From positions 1-31,927 of the forward strand of contig JAKSYS010000702.1 in NCBI GenBank assembly GCA_022925895.1: 31,927 nt of DNA, written 5' to 3'. Shown here one piece after another: positions 19,681 through 30,470 of the stretch. Position 1 is the first letter of the stretch. Every line of letters begins with the position of its first letter. Both the position numbers and the translations under genes were made by a program. This DNA is from Fragilaria crotonensis (taxonomy: Eukaryota > Bacillariophyta > Fragilariophyceae > Fragilariales > Fragilariaceae). Under the pieces are notes generated by a model. It was not told the DNA's origin and made no database searches. It saw only the letters and a list, made by a program, of their open reading frames with translations.

Positions 19681-20924
19681 TTATGACACTCCCGGATGAG
19701 TGAGTTGCATATACTCAATTTCCTTTGTTGCCATCCAATCACGGTTCATTGACCACGGATTCTCGAAGGCATCTTCCATTTCTTCCCATTCAATATCAGC
19801 AGCACTCTCGCGCAACATGGTTTTGTGGGTGGTGAACCTCACATTACTTGGCGTGAATACTGCACTGTCCTGATTATTGTGTTGCTTTGCTTGGAGACGC
19901 TCGTTGATACAAAATTGTGAAGCCGTGCAATTGCTACCATCAACCTCTTCATCTTTATCATCTTAATTGAGAGCGGTCAAGCGAGAATTCCCCACTTTTT
20001 CACCATGAGCCCGAATGCCATTTCAATTCGGATGCGAAGCTGACTCGAAAAAATTGAAGTTGCCACTTCACTGGGCCATCTCACCCCTATAGATGGGTAT
20101 GAGGTGTTCACTTGCAGTGTAGGCACAATTGCCAATAGCACAATAGAGGCCAGGAAGACCTTCGACCGACGAACCTAATTTCACCATTTTGATCGCATCT
20201 CGATCCCCAATCACTCCAGGTCCTGCAACACCAAGGGACGAAGTGAAGCGACAATGATGGTCACATGCGGCCTGTATGCCTGTATGTTAAGGCCATGTGT
20301 CTGGTAATGACAAGAGAAAAAGGATTGTACGTTCTATTCCTCCTTTTTTGATGGCGTCTGAATTTGTAAGTGGTATCTATCGATGACACTGACACAATTC
20401 CGTATAGATCCTTCTTGCGTGCTTATCGTTTCAAATCCCCTCAAAGCCTCTTTGACTTCTTCCAATGTTTTCGGAAGTTTAACAGCCAAGTCATCACATT
20501 CATTGATAGCATCAATGCATTTCCAAACAACACGATAAAGCAATGCAACAGACATACCGGTGAAAATTTGATATCCGAATATGACCCACCAGCCAGATAC
20601 CGCAAACATGCATAGAGGCATCATTCTGGAAGTATTGGACCACCTCTCAGACTTCCCATGTGTCGATCAATCTCCAACTTCTCCCTGACTAAAGACAGTA
20701 GTCGAATAAAAGAGTCTTCTGACATTTGTAGGTGCCGTCTCAGATTTGGTCTGCCAGCATGCTTTGACCAAAACGCCTCCCAATGTACTAAGCTGATCAA
20801 ATATGGAGGAGATTGCTCACTTCTTTTATTCCTCCTGTTCTTCTTTGATCTCATTTCTTCCAATATAGGTTGTAGCAGTAAGCCTTGCAACAAAGGATGC
20901 AAATGTACCACCTGCTTTTTTCAT
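19681..20924 (-). pseudogene. PIF/Harbinger DDE transposase, frame broken, second Asp replaced
   Basis: HARBI1-type transposase that would cut and join the element ends. ATG at 20924 (MKKAGGTFASFVARL) leads by a slip to HLQMSEDSFIRLLSLVREKL and GSLRGGPILPE. Then CLYACLRYLAGGSYSD, FTGMSVALLYRVVWKCIDAI and CVSVIDRYHLQI (first catalytic Asp). ACDHHCRF, GVAGPGVIGDRDAIK and LYCAIGNCAYTASEHLIPI follow. The second catalytic Asp, expected in G-D-x-A-Y, is Asn here (codon at 20128-20130). SQLRIRIEMAFGLM keeps the catalytic Glu, and a tail with IEWEEMEDAFENPW ends at 19681. About 410 residues, normal for the family. At least four slips plus the D-to-N change indicate an inactive copy. Confidence 0.85.
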
Positions 20925-21073
20925 TGCTGCCAAGAACTGATTGTTACTATGAACTGTGCACAAGATTTACAGTCATAATCCCTTGCACGCTCGAGAATTT
21001 GCAAAAAAGATTTCGTGAAACATGAATTGATGGTCAGCACCAGCTTGCAGAGTCATTCTGATCCATTTGAACC

Positions 21074-21116
21074 CATAACCCCCGCACATCCAAAGAACTG
21101 AGTTGCGGGGGTTATG
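21074..21116. repeat. Perfect 13-bp-arm stem-loop near the Harbinger right end
   Basis: CATAACCCCCGCA (21074-21086) pairs exactly with TGCGGGGGTTATG (21104-21116) across a 17-nt loop. It lies about 110 bp inside the right end of the element. It may be a subterminal transposase-binding structure or a terminator-like hairpin; function is not visible. Confidence 0.85.
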
Positions 21117-21179
21117 ACCTTTGAAGCCCTCCGCAAGTTTTTTGAATTTGCGCTGACATTGCAGCTTTTTTTGCGGGAT

Positions 21180-21224
21180 TTGCGGACCTCCACAAAGAAG
21201 AGGCTCGATATGAACGAGCGAGCC
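21180..21224. repeat. Harbinger right terminal inverted repeat
   Basis: TTGCGGACCTCCACAAAGAA, then GAGGCTCGATATGAACGAGC and GAGCC. Inverse of 17737-17778, with an extra CTCG near the tip. It is followed by the TCA target duplication. Confidence 0.8.
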
Positions 21225-21227
21225 TCA

Positions 21228-21674
21228 TGCAGCATTGTACTGCACAACTTCCAATTTTTACGCAAATTCTGTAGACAATTGCGCTGCTTTAATCTTCACT
21301 ATGGAAATGGACACTGCCATGCCCTGTTTGCGAAGTTCAAAAATTAAGCAAAGTAACTCATTTTGGAATGGTGCCAGAGATGAGATTCGTCCTTGACACA
21401 GGCTCCTTGACTTGTTATTTTGTTCTTGCCCAAAGTCTCCAAGCTGCTTCAACCATATGCCGTGATGGATGTTGAGATCCTCACACGCGGTATGTTGTGA
21501 CAACCCTTCGCCCATCTTCCTCCTCACATTGCGGACAAAAGCAAGCTTCTCAAGAATTTTGAAGTGCCTTTGCCTTTGTGGAGGCAATGGTGGCGGTGGT
21601 GCTTCCAATGGTGCTGGTTATTGAATTGGTTGCCTGGGCGGTGTTGCTTGACCATCGTCCTTGTCATTGGTCAT
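21228..21674 (-). pseudogene. pogo/Tigger-like transposase, N-terminal half (right of the Harbinger insertion)
   Basis: ATG at 21674 (MTNDKDDGQATPPRQPIQ) is followed by an in-frame TAA, then the same frame continues PAPLEAPPPPLPP. RHFKILEKLAFVRNVRRKM, ACEDLNIHHGIWLKQ and LLCLIFELRKQGMAVSISIV follow, then KIKAAQLSTEF. This is the helix-turn-helix and CENPB-like region typical of diatom pogo-type DDE transposases. A second stop after STEFA is followed by KLEVVQYNAA up to the target duplication. The catalytic half continues on the far side of the Harbinger element. Confidence 0.75.
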
Positions 21675-22321
21675 AATTATATTCAATGGTGGATCTTGTT
21701 TGGACTGTAATATTAAGGAACGAGTTGCAAGAAAAACAGGAATCTTGCACATCGCTAAAGTCGAAACACGTGGTGGATTGGTGGATAAGCTCCATTTCGG
21801 AAATTTCGTGCACAATTCCCGGTGCTCAAGTTACGCTGTTCACGGAAGAAATGAATGTTGTATCGTACTACAAGTACGTACAATACTCCTGGCTTCCTGG
21901 CTGACAACGCATTCATGCTTGATACTTCGACTCTGGGTTAGTACTACCGGTAGCTGGAGTTCAACAGTACAGTTGTAAGAAGAGTAGCTATCTACTCTAC
22001 TGGAGTTCAAGTATTCGTACTACCGTATTACCTCGGAAATGCGACCGAGGTAGTACTTCTCTTATAGGATTCCACCGATCTTGCGGATTAATTAGAACTG
22101 GTACTATGTTGCATAATAGGGGTACTTGATGACGTTTTTCGTGCGTTTGCGTGGGGCATATGAACTGCAAACGATAGTACCAGCATTTTGGGTTCTGCAA
22201 CATCTGTTGCACCTACGGTATCTTTACGTGCTTCGTATATGGAACGAATGCAACTTTTTTCCCGAGGTACTCTTCTACGTTTTGCAATACTAGCTCTACT
22301 AGTTTGTGGGTACCCTGAGCC
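21675..22321. other. Spacer, no gene seen
   Basis: GTAC- and GTACT-rich from about 21840 to 22060. Minus-strand frames at 21997-22212 and 22088-22363 are low quality. It may contain the upstream sequence of the plus-strand hydrophobic frame. Confidence 0.4.
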
Positions 22322-22642
22322 CTGAGACCAGATTTCCAGAATGACACAAAACACAAGCCGCAACGAACCATCGACGATGCCATTGGCGGCTTCGCTGCCG
22401 GAGTCGCCTTGCGCGGTCTCGTTACCACACAGATTGCGGATGATGTCAATCTCCCTTCCTTGATCTTGGGAACGCTCTTTGGAGGAGCCTACTTCGCGGG
22501 AGCAGCTTCTTTCGCAGCCTTGCGTTCCTCGGCCATTCTTTGTCGCTCCATCTCCTGCTGTCGTCGCCTCTCAGCAGCTTCTTGGGCCTATGCCTCGCGC
22601 TCTGCCTCTTTTTACAATGACGCTCAGCTGTACCACCTATAG
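22322..22642 (+). CDS. Possible small hydrophobic (membrane) protein fragment
   Basis: An open plus-strand frame without its own clear start reads DDAIGGFAAGVALRGLVTTQ and ADDVNLPSLILGTLFGGAYF. Composition and spacing suit two membrane helices. Beyond about 22500 it becomes the antisense of a coiled-coil gene and is probably not real there. A splice acceptor such as TTTCCAG at 22334-22340 could supply an upstream exon. I do not recognise the family; the alternative is that it is an antisense shadow. Confidence 0.3.
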   Translation: MRPDFQNDTKHKPQRTIDDAIGGFAAGVALRGLVTTQIADDVNLPSLILGTLFGGAYFAGAASFAALRSSAILCRSISCCRRLSAASWAYASRSASFYNDAQLYHL

Positions 22643-23110
22643 CAGCGGCCTTCTTAATCTTCGCCCGCTTGTTCATGACGACACGCTTCTGCATCAGCAG
22701 CCTAAGCCGCACGTTTTTGTTCTTGCTGAGCGATGACGTGGTTGAGCCAACGCAGCAACTTCCGCCGCTTTCTTTGCCTCAGCTTGTTCGCAACGACGTG
22801 CTTCTGCTTCAGCATCCTTGGCGGCAAATTCTTCCTCTCGTCGATATTGCTGAGCCAACGCAGCCATTGGGCTGCATTTTTCGAATCGCTTTCTTGCTGC
22901 GCCTGTCGGGAGCAGAGCTCTGCTGCCTGCGTTCTTGTTCGCGACGTTGTTACTAGCAGAAGCCTCCGCCAGGCGCTGTTTATCCGCTGCAGCAACGGCA
23001 GCAGCCTTCTTGGCCTCAGCCGCGACATGCTTCAGCCTTGGCAGTAAGTACTTCTTCTTCCTTGCGACGCGGTGCTGTGCTGCAGCTGCTCAGATCGACT
23101 CTTCTTTGTG
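22486..23110 (-). CDS. Ala/Glu/Arg-rich coiled-coil protein, frame broken, 5' end unresolved
   Basis: The minus strand keeps one compositional theme through several frame changes: HVAAEAKKAAAVAAADKQRL, then AALAQQYRREEEFAAKDAEA and EARRCEQAEAKKAAEVAALA. It ends EAAERRRQQEMERQRMAEER, KAAKEAAPAK, stop at about 22486. Heptad-like Ala/Lys/Glu/Arg pattern implies a long helix; units such as EQAEAKKAAEVAALAQ partly repeat. Internal stops lie in the middle (about 22620-22720), so it is either an indel-damaged gene or a pseudogene. No domain that names it. Confidence 0.45.
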
Positions 23111-24396
23111 CTGCTTTTCATGCAAAATTGCGGATACCCCCTGTTGGGCTTAAGCTCCTCCTATCAAAGTTGTCTTGGCAGAATGGGACTGCCTCTCAAT
23201 CCCAATGTTGCTAATAGTAGCTCATCTGTTGTTCATTGTACTTGTGCTTTTTTACTGTTAACACTTTTAGCGTTACTTGACAATCTACCTTCAGAATACT
23301 CGCCAGTACTCCGTTTTAACACGGCAAAAGCACGGGGTTTTTCCTGCTTGGCGAATATACCATGCCCTACATGGTTGCTTTATTAGTTTCATGAATTTTA
23401 GGTACATCCGTAGTACTCTGTCGAACTGCAGCAATACACGAATACAGTACACGAATAGAAGAATACAAGTACTGAACAGATCGTGCATTTTGCATTACAT
23501 ATAGGCATTTTGCTACATGTAGCAAAAAGTACAGTACAGTACAGTACAGTATCGTACTGCCTATTTGTCGACGCGCAACGCGCGTTCGAGCAATCCTGGT
23601 CGATTCCCTCATTTTCCGCGTCGCAAGAAGAACAAGCATGATGGCCAAGATTCGCTGTCGCCTCCTAAGACTAGCAGTTTGTTTCAGCTCATTTTCTTTA
23701 GGAAGATACACATTGTGAAGGTAAGATGGCATATAGAACAATATGCAAAGAATTCTATGCACTGGGTAAAAAGAAAGACGATGTGTTGCTGCGCACCACC
23801 GATCATATTGTTAGAGACCAGAAAGCGTATTTTCATGTTTCTCGATCTACTTCCAATCAGAAGAGCATTCGCATTCCCTTACCTGTGCCAATGATATTAC
23901 TGCGAGGACAGGAAAGTACTGCAAAGTGCTATTTCGTTTCGTTTCAACCTTGAACCATCACATCCTTTCGTCCTCAACCCGTGCAGCAGCAGCACGTACA
24001 GGAAAAACGTTTCCAAAGAGCAAAACTGGTCAAAAGAACGTTTGTCCTCAACCCTAGAATGTGTGACTTTGATATTTCTTGAATACCGTGAAAATGTCCG
24101 ATGACACTTTGTGCTGTACTGCACTGAATACTATAGAGATGTGTGACGATGGAACACATGCAGACTCGCAGTACGGTACAACTAGTAGTATGCGGGAATT
24201 CATTGCGACTCAAGACTTCGCATCTCTGATGCAACTATGGTTCGCCAACTCTTGCTGATTCCTCAAGCGCCAACAACCAAATCATGGCGTATTGGAGCAG
24301 CTACCAGCCCGCAGGACGAGCTTAACTTCGAAGCCTGGCGCGCTGACCTGCGATTTATCGAGCATGTCATCGACCACTCCTTTGTCTTCACGGCCT
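23111..24396. other. Spacer with GTACA microsatellite, no supportable gene
   Basis: Contains a pure GTACA repeat (about five units, 23528-23551) within a GTAC-rich stretch (23400-23560). Frames at 23565-23894 and 23726-23953 (+) overlap in different phases and show no motif. The large minus-strand gene ends at 24397, so its 3' UTR lies here. Confidence 0.45.
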
Positions 24397-27300
24397 CTAC
24401 TTTTCCGCGGCGCGAGCCTGAGCTCGTTGCCGTGCGCGCTGGCCTGCGGTGGTGCGACCCTCCATGAATTTATCGAGCCTCTCCTTCATGCTATCAAGAA
24501 CAACTTGATGTCTCCTGAGAATGGTTTCATCTCTAAGATCCTCTTCTCCAGAATCACTCTCTCCATTCACAATAACCGAATCATCGACGCGATTGCAGAA
24601 TGGAGCAAAGATGGTTGTGCTCAAACGGTTTCGAGCTTGTTGATGGCCAGGTGAACTCGCCTTCGACGCTCGTCGTCTCGAGGGTATAGATCCCTCTGCC
24701 AGATCAACTGTCACGAAAGCCTTCGCGACGTCCGCCCAATCAACCTCTTCCGTGCTTCGTCGGAGGGATGTACCGCTGCTGGTCGCATCGCCTTGCAGCC
24801 CTTGCTGAGAAGACGTGATGGTAGAGGAGGCACTGCACGCTCTCTGATCGTTGCCCGCTGCCTCCCCCTTCATCAACTCTGGACTGCTCAAGGACAATGC
24901 ACAAGGCCGATACGAATGGGAATGTTGACCGTAAGGCATGTTCTCGATGGAGGTGGTGTCCCAGAACAAGGGCGTGGAGACGTGCTGTGGGTTGTACTGG
25001 TGTACGCTGTTTGTTTGACCAGCGCCTGTCCAGACGCGTGCTGGTTGTTCAGGCAAAGAAACTGATGTCCGCCGCTTCAACGAACCGCTTTGTGTGCGTT
25101 GAACGGCCTTCGCTTCGAGCAAGGTTTGCCCTTGCAAGTGAGGGCGTTCAGCGTACGGTCCTGAGTCAGATGTTCCACCTTTGATGCGGTTGCGATCTTG
25201 CATTTTCTTCAGTGATTTGATTATCATTGCACGTGCATGAGCTCGTCTAACGAGATCTTCTCCACTCAGGTTGGAGGTAAAACCATTTCAGGTCTACAGG
25301 GATCCTCCCAAGCCCTTGTTTCGTCAGAGAAAATGTCGTAAGGCATCATGGTCGACGTTGAAGTTATTTCATCCTGCACCATTTCGAAAAGTTCGCCGTG
25401 ACCGAGTGCTTCTCCACCACGCACCATTGAGCTGACATAAGCATCAGCAAACGTTTCCGACATCGTTGCCCGTTGAGCTATGACTGCCGCTAAGAGTACG
25501 CTCTCTGCACTTGGCTTTCAGTGCAAGCTCGCATCCCGTCTAAAAGTTGAACGGCATCTTCGTAGATCGGCAGTATCGTATCCACCTCCTCATCGATGCA
25601 CAATTCCGTCATCAAGGCTTCACTTACGATTGATGCGATCCTCGCATCCACGGTGATCGATGCTACGGCGTGTCTATCTAGCTCAATACCCGTCTGCTTC
25701 ACTGATCCAGAGCCACCTTTGTTTCTCGCCGACGAGAGTGCGGACGCCAATAACCCACCATTCTGCAACGCCTCTGCTAGCTCCGACACAAGAGCCCTTG
25801 ACGCGGCATCTACAGCTGCTTGGATGAGCCACTTGCACTCAGGATCAACGTCGATTCGTCCGCTTTTTGCAAATGCTCTTTGGAAACTATCCTTGTGTTG
25901 GACCCAGAGCCAGACCAAAACTATCGCTGTAACAACTTCGCGAGGAATTGACGGAGTGTGGCCACCATTACTGGACAACTTCAAGCTTTGGATGTTAAGG
26001 CGCTCCTTCAGAGGATTGCTCACCAACGCCTTGGGAATAGGAACTGCTGAAGCCACGGCCTGTATGTATTCAAGGAAGACCGAAGCTTTAGAAACCGAGC
26101 AAAGCTGGCCGGACGGGAGGAAGAGATTGCTGACGGCGACATGGATTCTGCCGTCGAGTGTGCAGGCCGCCACCTGCGGGTCCAGGGAAGGCGGAACCGG
26201 AGGTGCAGAGAACTGCATTCCGCCAGTTGCTTGCGGGGAAGGAACATCATCTGGGATTGCGGAAGCACATTCATCCCCATCGCAGGCCGTGAGGAAGGGA
26301 GCATGGTTAGATGACGTAATTGTAGAATCCTGCTTTGGGGATTCAGTCCGGGTAGCCGTCGATGGCAACCTCTTTCTGGGAGGACTGTCTGCACCTGATT
26401 GCTGCGCAATGCTAATGTTGTTCTCGTCGCTCGGTTCGTGGGCTGCCATTTTCTCGTCTTGTACGCTATCCGTTTCCTGGTCACTAGTTTGAGTGCTTGG
26501 AGCCAGCTCCGACACCTTTCGTTTTGAGCCAGAGTGCTTTCCTTTCTCGACATTTTGAGATTTTCCTGACATCGAAAGATCTGCTGCTTCGACTTGCACG
26601 GTATCTTCGGCGCTTTCTTTTCTATTCTTGGAAGACGATGACTTCCCTCTGGTAGATTTCGTCGATGAAATTGAGTGCTGAGAACTGGGCCTGGAATCCA
26701 CGTGCTGAGACAAAGCCAGATGGCCTGACATCGCTCCTACTGATAGCTGCGATTGTCCGATCAACGCAGCAGCAGCAGGCGACGACAAGATAGCTGCTGC
26801 ACTGGCTGCTGAGTGGCCCCCTAATTGGCCAAACCGTGAGGATGATGATGTCGAGAATAAGCCCGCCCCGGTTTGACTAGCCCGCGCGCTGATCAGTGCG
26901 GCGGCTTGCTGCGAAGAAAGTCCCGACATGGAACCACCGCCTCATGGCAGACACTTGACGAACTGCGGCAGCGTGTACAGCAGAGGCTTGTTGCTCCCTT
27001 GCGAGCATGGCCCGTGTAGCGTTATCCCTTGCAGATAGCTCAAGCATAGCCGCCTGGTGATGACTTAACCCAAGGGCAGCGAGGGAAGATCGAGATGGCA
27101 AGAGACCTGCCGATGCCTGGGTTGCATTCCCTAGGGCTGCCCAATCTGCATGGCTGGGAAAGCCCTGTCGTTGATGCAAACTCGTTCCAAAGAAATTTGC
27201 CAAATCACCGGCAGGCGTGAGGCGGTTTAGCGCAGCAGCTTGAAGTTGGAGTTGATGCGCATGAGCCTGCGCGTGGAGCTGATTCACAACTCCTTGATGA

Positions 27301-30300
27301 GCTGCTGTAGCTGCAGCCAGTTCAAAGCCCGCGTTTCGCTGTGGGGAGAACGCTGCACCGGAAGACCCGTGAGCATTAATTCTAGTCTGTGCTAGAGTTG
27401 AGAACAGTCCATCAGAACTGGATGGTCGCATACTCTGAGCAACTCTACCGGCCGCGGAAGAGGATGAAGAAGGCCTCGATGAACTCTTACTTGGGGCACT
27501 CCCTGGTCTTTTTAATGCCTCCACTTTCATGTCGCCTCCGTTGTCGACCGCGAAGTGAGATGGATACTCATCGCCACCATCGCCACCGCCACCACCCTTA
27601 TGGAAACCACAGGACTGTCATCGCTTGCCATTCCTACCTCTTCCACTTCCGAGGTGGCTGTGACGTGCTCAGCGTGATTCCTGTTTGAGTCATTGCTTGC
27701 ATCTCGGTTCTCATCAGTGGCGACCATTGGTATCGGTGTTGTGGCGGCAACCGAACGAGGTTGCAACAGGCGTCAACCGAAGCTGATACGGACGAAAACG
27801 CCTCAGAGAATGATCGTTTCTTGGATGTCACTTTTCGATGAAGAGTTAGGAACCTTGAGGACGGGCCAATCCTTCAGGCGAGTCGAGTACTGCGCTTGCT
27901 TGCAAGAGGCGTTGCCACACTGGACCAGATTGCTCTCGATGAGATGAAGGAGTGTCGTGGATAAGACCGAGAGCCTGCAAAACCGAGAACGCTACAATAG
28001 GTTCGATCGCATCTTGGTCAGATTGTTCGGGAATCACTCGTATTGATGCTGAAACCAAGCTCTGGAGACTAGCAACGTCAGGAGTTCGAATGACTGTGGA
28101 GCCGGTGATGTTCCCTTCTCCGTCAGCTGAATGTTGCATGCCATGCAGAAGACCTATTTCAGTTGCTCGGCGATTTCGTTTGCTTCCGGCTACCTGCGAG
28201 AGTGTACAGCTGGCTCCTATCCCTTTTTCGCCATTATTCCTTTCGCTTTCGTTTAGCTTGCCGTCATCAGGCGAGACGAATTGCGACAAAATCGACTCGA
28301 GAACTTTCATCGCGCGATCCGACGTCAAAATGGTTGTGTCATCGAATTTTATCGATTTTCTCTCTCTTCGATCGGCTGCGTTTGTTGGCCATTTCAAGTC
28401 AAGGCCCGATTTCCCGCTGCGTACTTCCGCGCCAGTTCCTGGCGACTGGCTTCAGTGCTTCTGGAACTCAAGTTTGATGGAGTTTCCTAGCTGCGACGGA
28501 CTCCGGATGCGGATGTCGCCATCGCTGCTGCATGGATTTGCTTCCGACACCTCTCGCGAGGAGAGCTGACGTGGCAGCGGACGGTCTTCGGTTTGCATCC
28601 AGATCTTCAGCGAGGGGTTCATGCTCAAAATGGATTCGACTGAAACCACTGGTTGGCTCAGGGACCGGCCAGCTTTGCTTGAGGCAGTTGAGCTGACCAC
28701 ACTTTTGGATTGAGCTGCTTTTAAATTGTTTGGGAGCGACCCGTGCGCTTGTCTGGTCGGATGCCTTGGGTGTCGCAGCACTTGTTGTCGTCGTGGATGA
28801 AAGTAATTGATATTTCGAGAGAATCGTATTATTGCTGCTGGATGGATCGATTGATCCGTCGGCGTCAGGTCCATTCTGATGGCGACGTTGACGTTCACAG
28901 CGCAAAATGCTTGCTCTTCGGACGCGATCAAGGATTGCTTCCGCTGCGGTGGCTACCGCAGCACTGATCCCACCGACTCGCTGACCCGTTTCGGCGTTTA
29001 TGGGACCCCTGTATTCATACTTTCCCAATTCAATACCCGTACCTTGCATGTCTTCCTCCGGAAGGATGACGAGATTGAGTCCTGCTCCTATGTATGCGAG
29101 CTGGTCCGCCGTTTCTGCGTTGATAACTTGTGAGGCGGGTGGATGCTTCCCTTCCCCGGTAATTCCATTGAATATTCCAGCTGTAGCGAGCGTCTGGGCT
29201 TCCTTTTTCTCCAGCTCTTTCTCTTCCTTGATAGCACGAATCTCCTCCATCAGCTGTGACTTCCTCACTATTGGATCTGCACTGATCTTTGCAATAAGAG
29301 TGTCCACGCAATCTGGGACAGGCCTAAGAATGACCTTGTATTTTTCATATACTCTGTCAGTGAAAGCCGCTCGCAGGATCCGAGTCTGATCCAGAGCTTT
29401 TCGCAGGCGCTTTCTGGCGTCATTCAATGAGGTATCGGTGGGATGAATGACTGTTCCATACAGACTAACAAGTGGGAGTCGAGCCTTTTGTATCTCATCG
29501 GTCGGGCCAAGCATTTCGCTTCGTACGCTTGGAGCAGAACTCTCGCCTGCTTCATCAGGTGGTGAAGCCGTCGAGATTGTTAATGTTTCTTTTCCCGCTG
29601 TCGGCGAATTCATTTGCGGTTTCTGAATGCTTTGCGACTCGTCGTCGACGCCGTTCGGAGCTAGTGTTGATTGATGCTTTAATTTGTCATGAACGATCGA
29701 ATGAGGAGGCTGGGTTCCCGTGAATGATACGCACTTAGAAGCTTGCAATCCGATTCCCACTTTCAAAGCGGGCATTTTATTTGTCGATGACATATCCATT
29801 GGCTGAACGATCGCGCCTGGGAGCTTCTTGGGCACGTTCATGATTGCAGGTTTCGACGAAGGTGACACTTCATTTGACCCCTGCAGTCGGTTTGGTTTAT
29901 GTACAGTGTCCGCATCGCCACCGTTTGACGTATCTGTCGCTTCTTGTTCATTCCTTTGCAATATCGCCGTCGCGGATGGCGTCGAGTTTGTGCTGAGGGC
30001 GACATCTGTCTGGATAAGGTTGAAAAGATGGTCGTGGCTATTCAGGTGATCTTTTGGGACTATTTCTGCAGTTCCCTTCACAAGAACTGGTGCCTCGACT
30101 ATCGAATGCGTCAGGGGTATTGATGTGGACTGCGGTGATGTTCTCTTCAGATGGTTCTCAACGATATTCATAGTCGATTGTTCAGATTTTATGGCCGTAC
30201 AATCACCGCTACGTAGCATAGGTATGGAGTTGTCGCCTTCCGTTTCTCTCGTTCGATTTTCTTTTCATACGCCTCCAATGGATCTACTCCGCCACCATCG

Positions 30301-30470
30301 TGACTGTCGTGGAAATCCAACCACCTGTTTGCCAAAGAATGGGCCCAGATGAGCTTGAGCTATGAAATATTGACTGCAATTGCCGCGCTGCTTCGTCTCA
30401 TCGTCGAGATCACGTCGATGGGCCGTCGTAGGAAACATACACAAGACTCAGTAGAAGTTTCGACCTCCAT
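24397..30470 (-). CDS. Very large unidentified protein (about 2000 residues), indel-broken, one intron
   Basis: Start: ATG 30470, exon 1 30441-30470 (MEVETSTESC), 81-nt intron (30360-30440, GTATGT...TAG), exon 2 in phase with LKLIWAHSLANRWLDFH and DPLEAYEKKIEREKRK. The sense then runs through successive frames to TAG at 24397. Visible parts in order: Ser/Thr-rich low complexity; a charged helix (about 29.2-29.4 kb) with RKRLRKALDQTRILRAAFTD and MEEIRAIKEEKELEKKEAQ; an Ala/Gln/His-rich part (27.2-26.8 kb); an NLS-like SPPRKRL; a probably folded part (26.2-25.5 kb) with VVTAIVLVWLWVQHKDSFQR; a charged end with RRHQVVLDSMKERLDKFM. Composition suggests a nuclear or regulatory scaffold, which is inference. 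About ten single-base slips, mapped under findings. It could be two adjacent genes, but the frame stays open across the 25.49 kb stop. Confidence 0.6.

Larger units (their letters stand above)
17737..21224. mobile_element. PIF/Harbinger element (about 3.49 kb), nested in a pogo-like transposase
   Basis: Bounded by related terminal inverted repeats and flanked on both sides by TCA (17734-17736 and 21225-21227), a 3-bp target duplication. It contains the two convergent genes usual for the superfamily: an accessory ORF1 (+) and a DDE transposase (-). Deleting the element plus one TCA fuses the flanking transposase halves in frame (minus strand: TACAATGCTGCA, TGA, AGGTTTGTGCAA). The transposase carries frame slips and an active-site change, so it is probably dead. 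Confidence 0.85.

Noticed and set aside
23565-23953. Plus-strand gene from overlapping frames
   Set aside because: No motif, two overlapping phases, no clear start context and no continuation on either side.
25596-26492. 298-codon plus-strand open frame
   Set aside because: It is the antisense of the large minus-strand gene. The minus strand reads as coherent protein in linked frames and this one has no motif.
25490-28500. Very short introns (29-51 nt, GT...AG) as an explanation for the frame changes in the large gene
   Set aside because: GT and AG pairs can be found at some breaks, but donors lack the GTAAGT/GTATGT form seen in the three clear introns (81, 99, 119 nt). The skipped sequence itself reads as protein in the neighbouring frame.
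27952-28569. 205-codon plus-strand open frame
   Set aside because: Lies opposite coherent minus-strand protein of the large gene.
2263-30239. Genome-wide programmed frameshifting
   Set aside because: The breaks go in both directions, share no heptamer apart from the one at 5984-5990, and also hit dead transposons. Indel error or decay explains them better.
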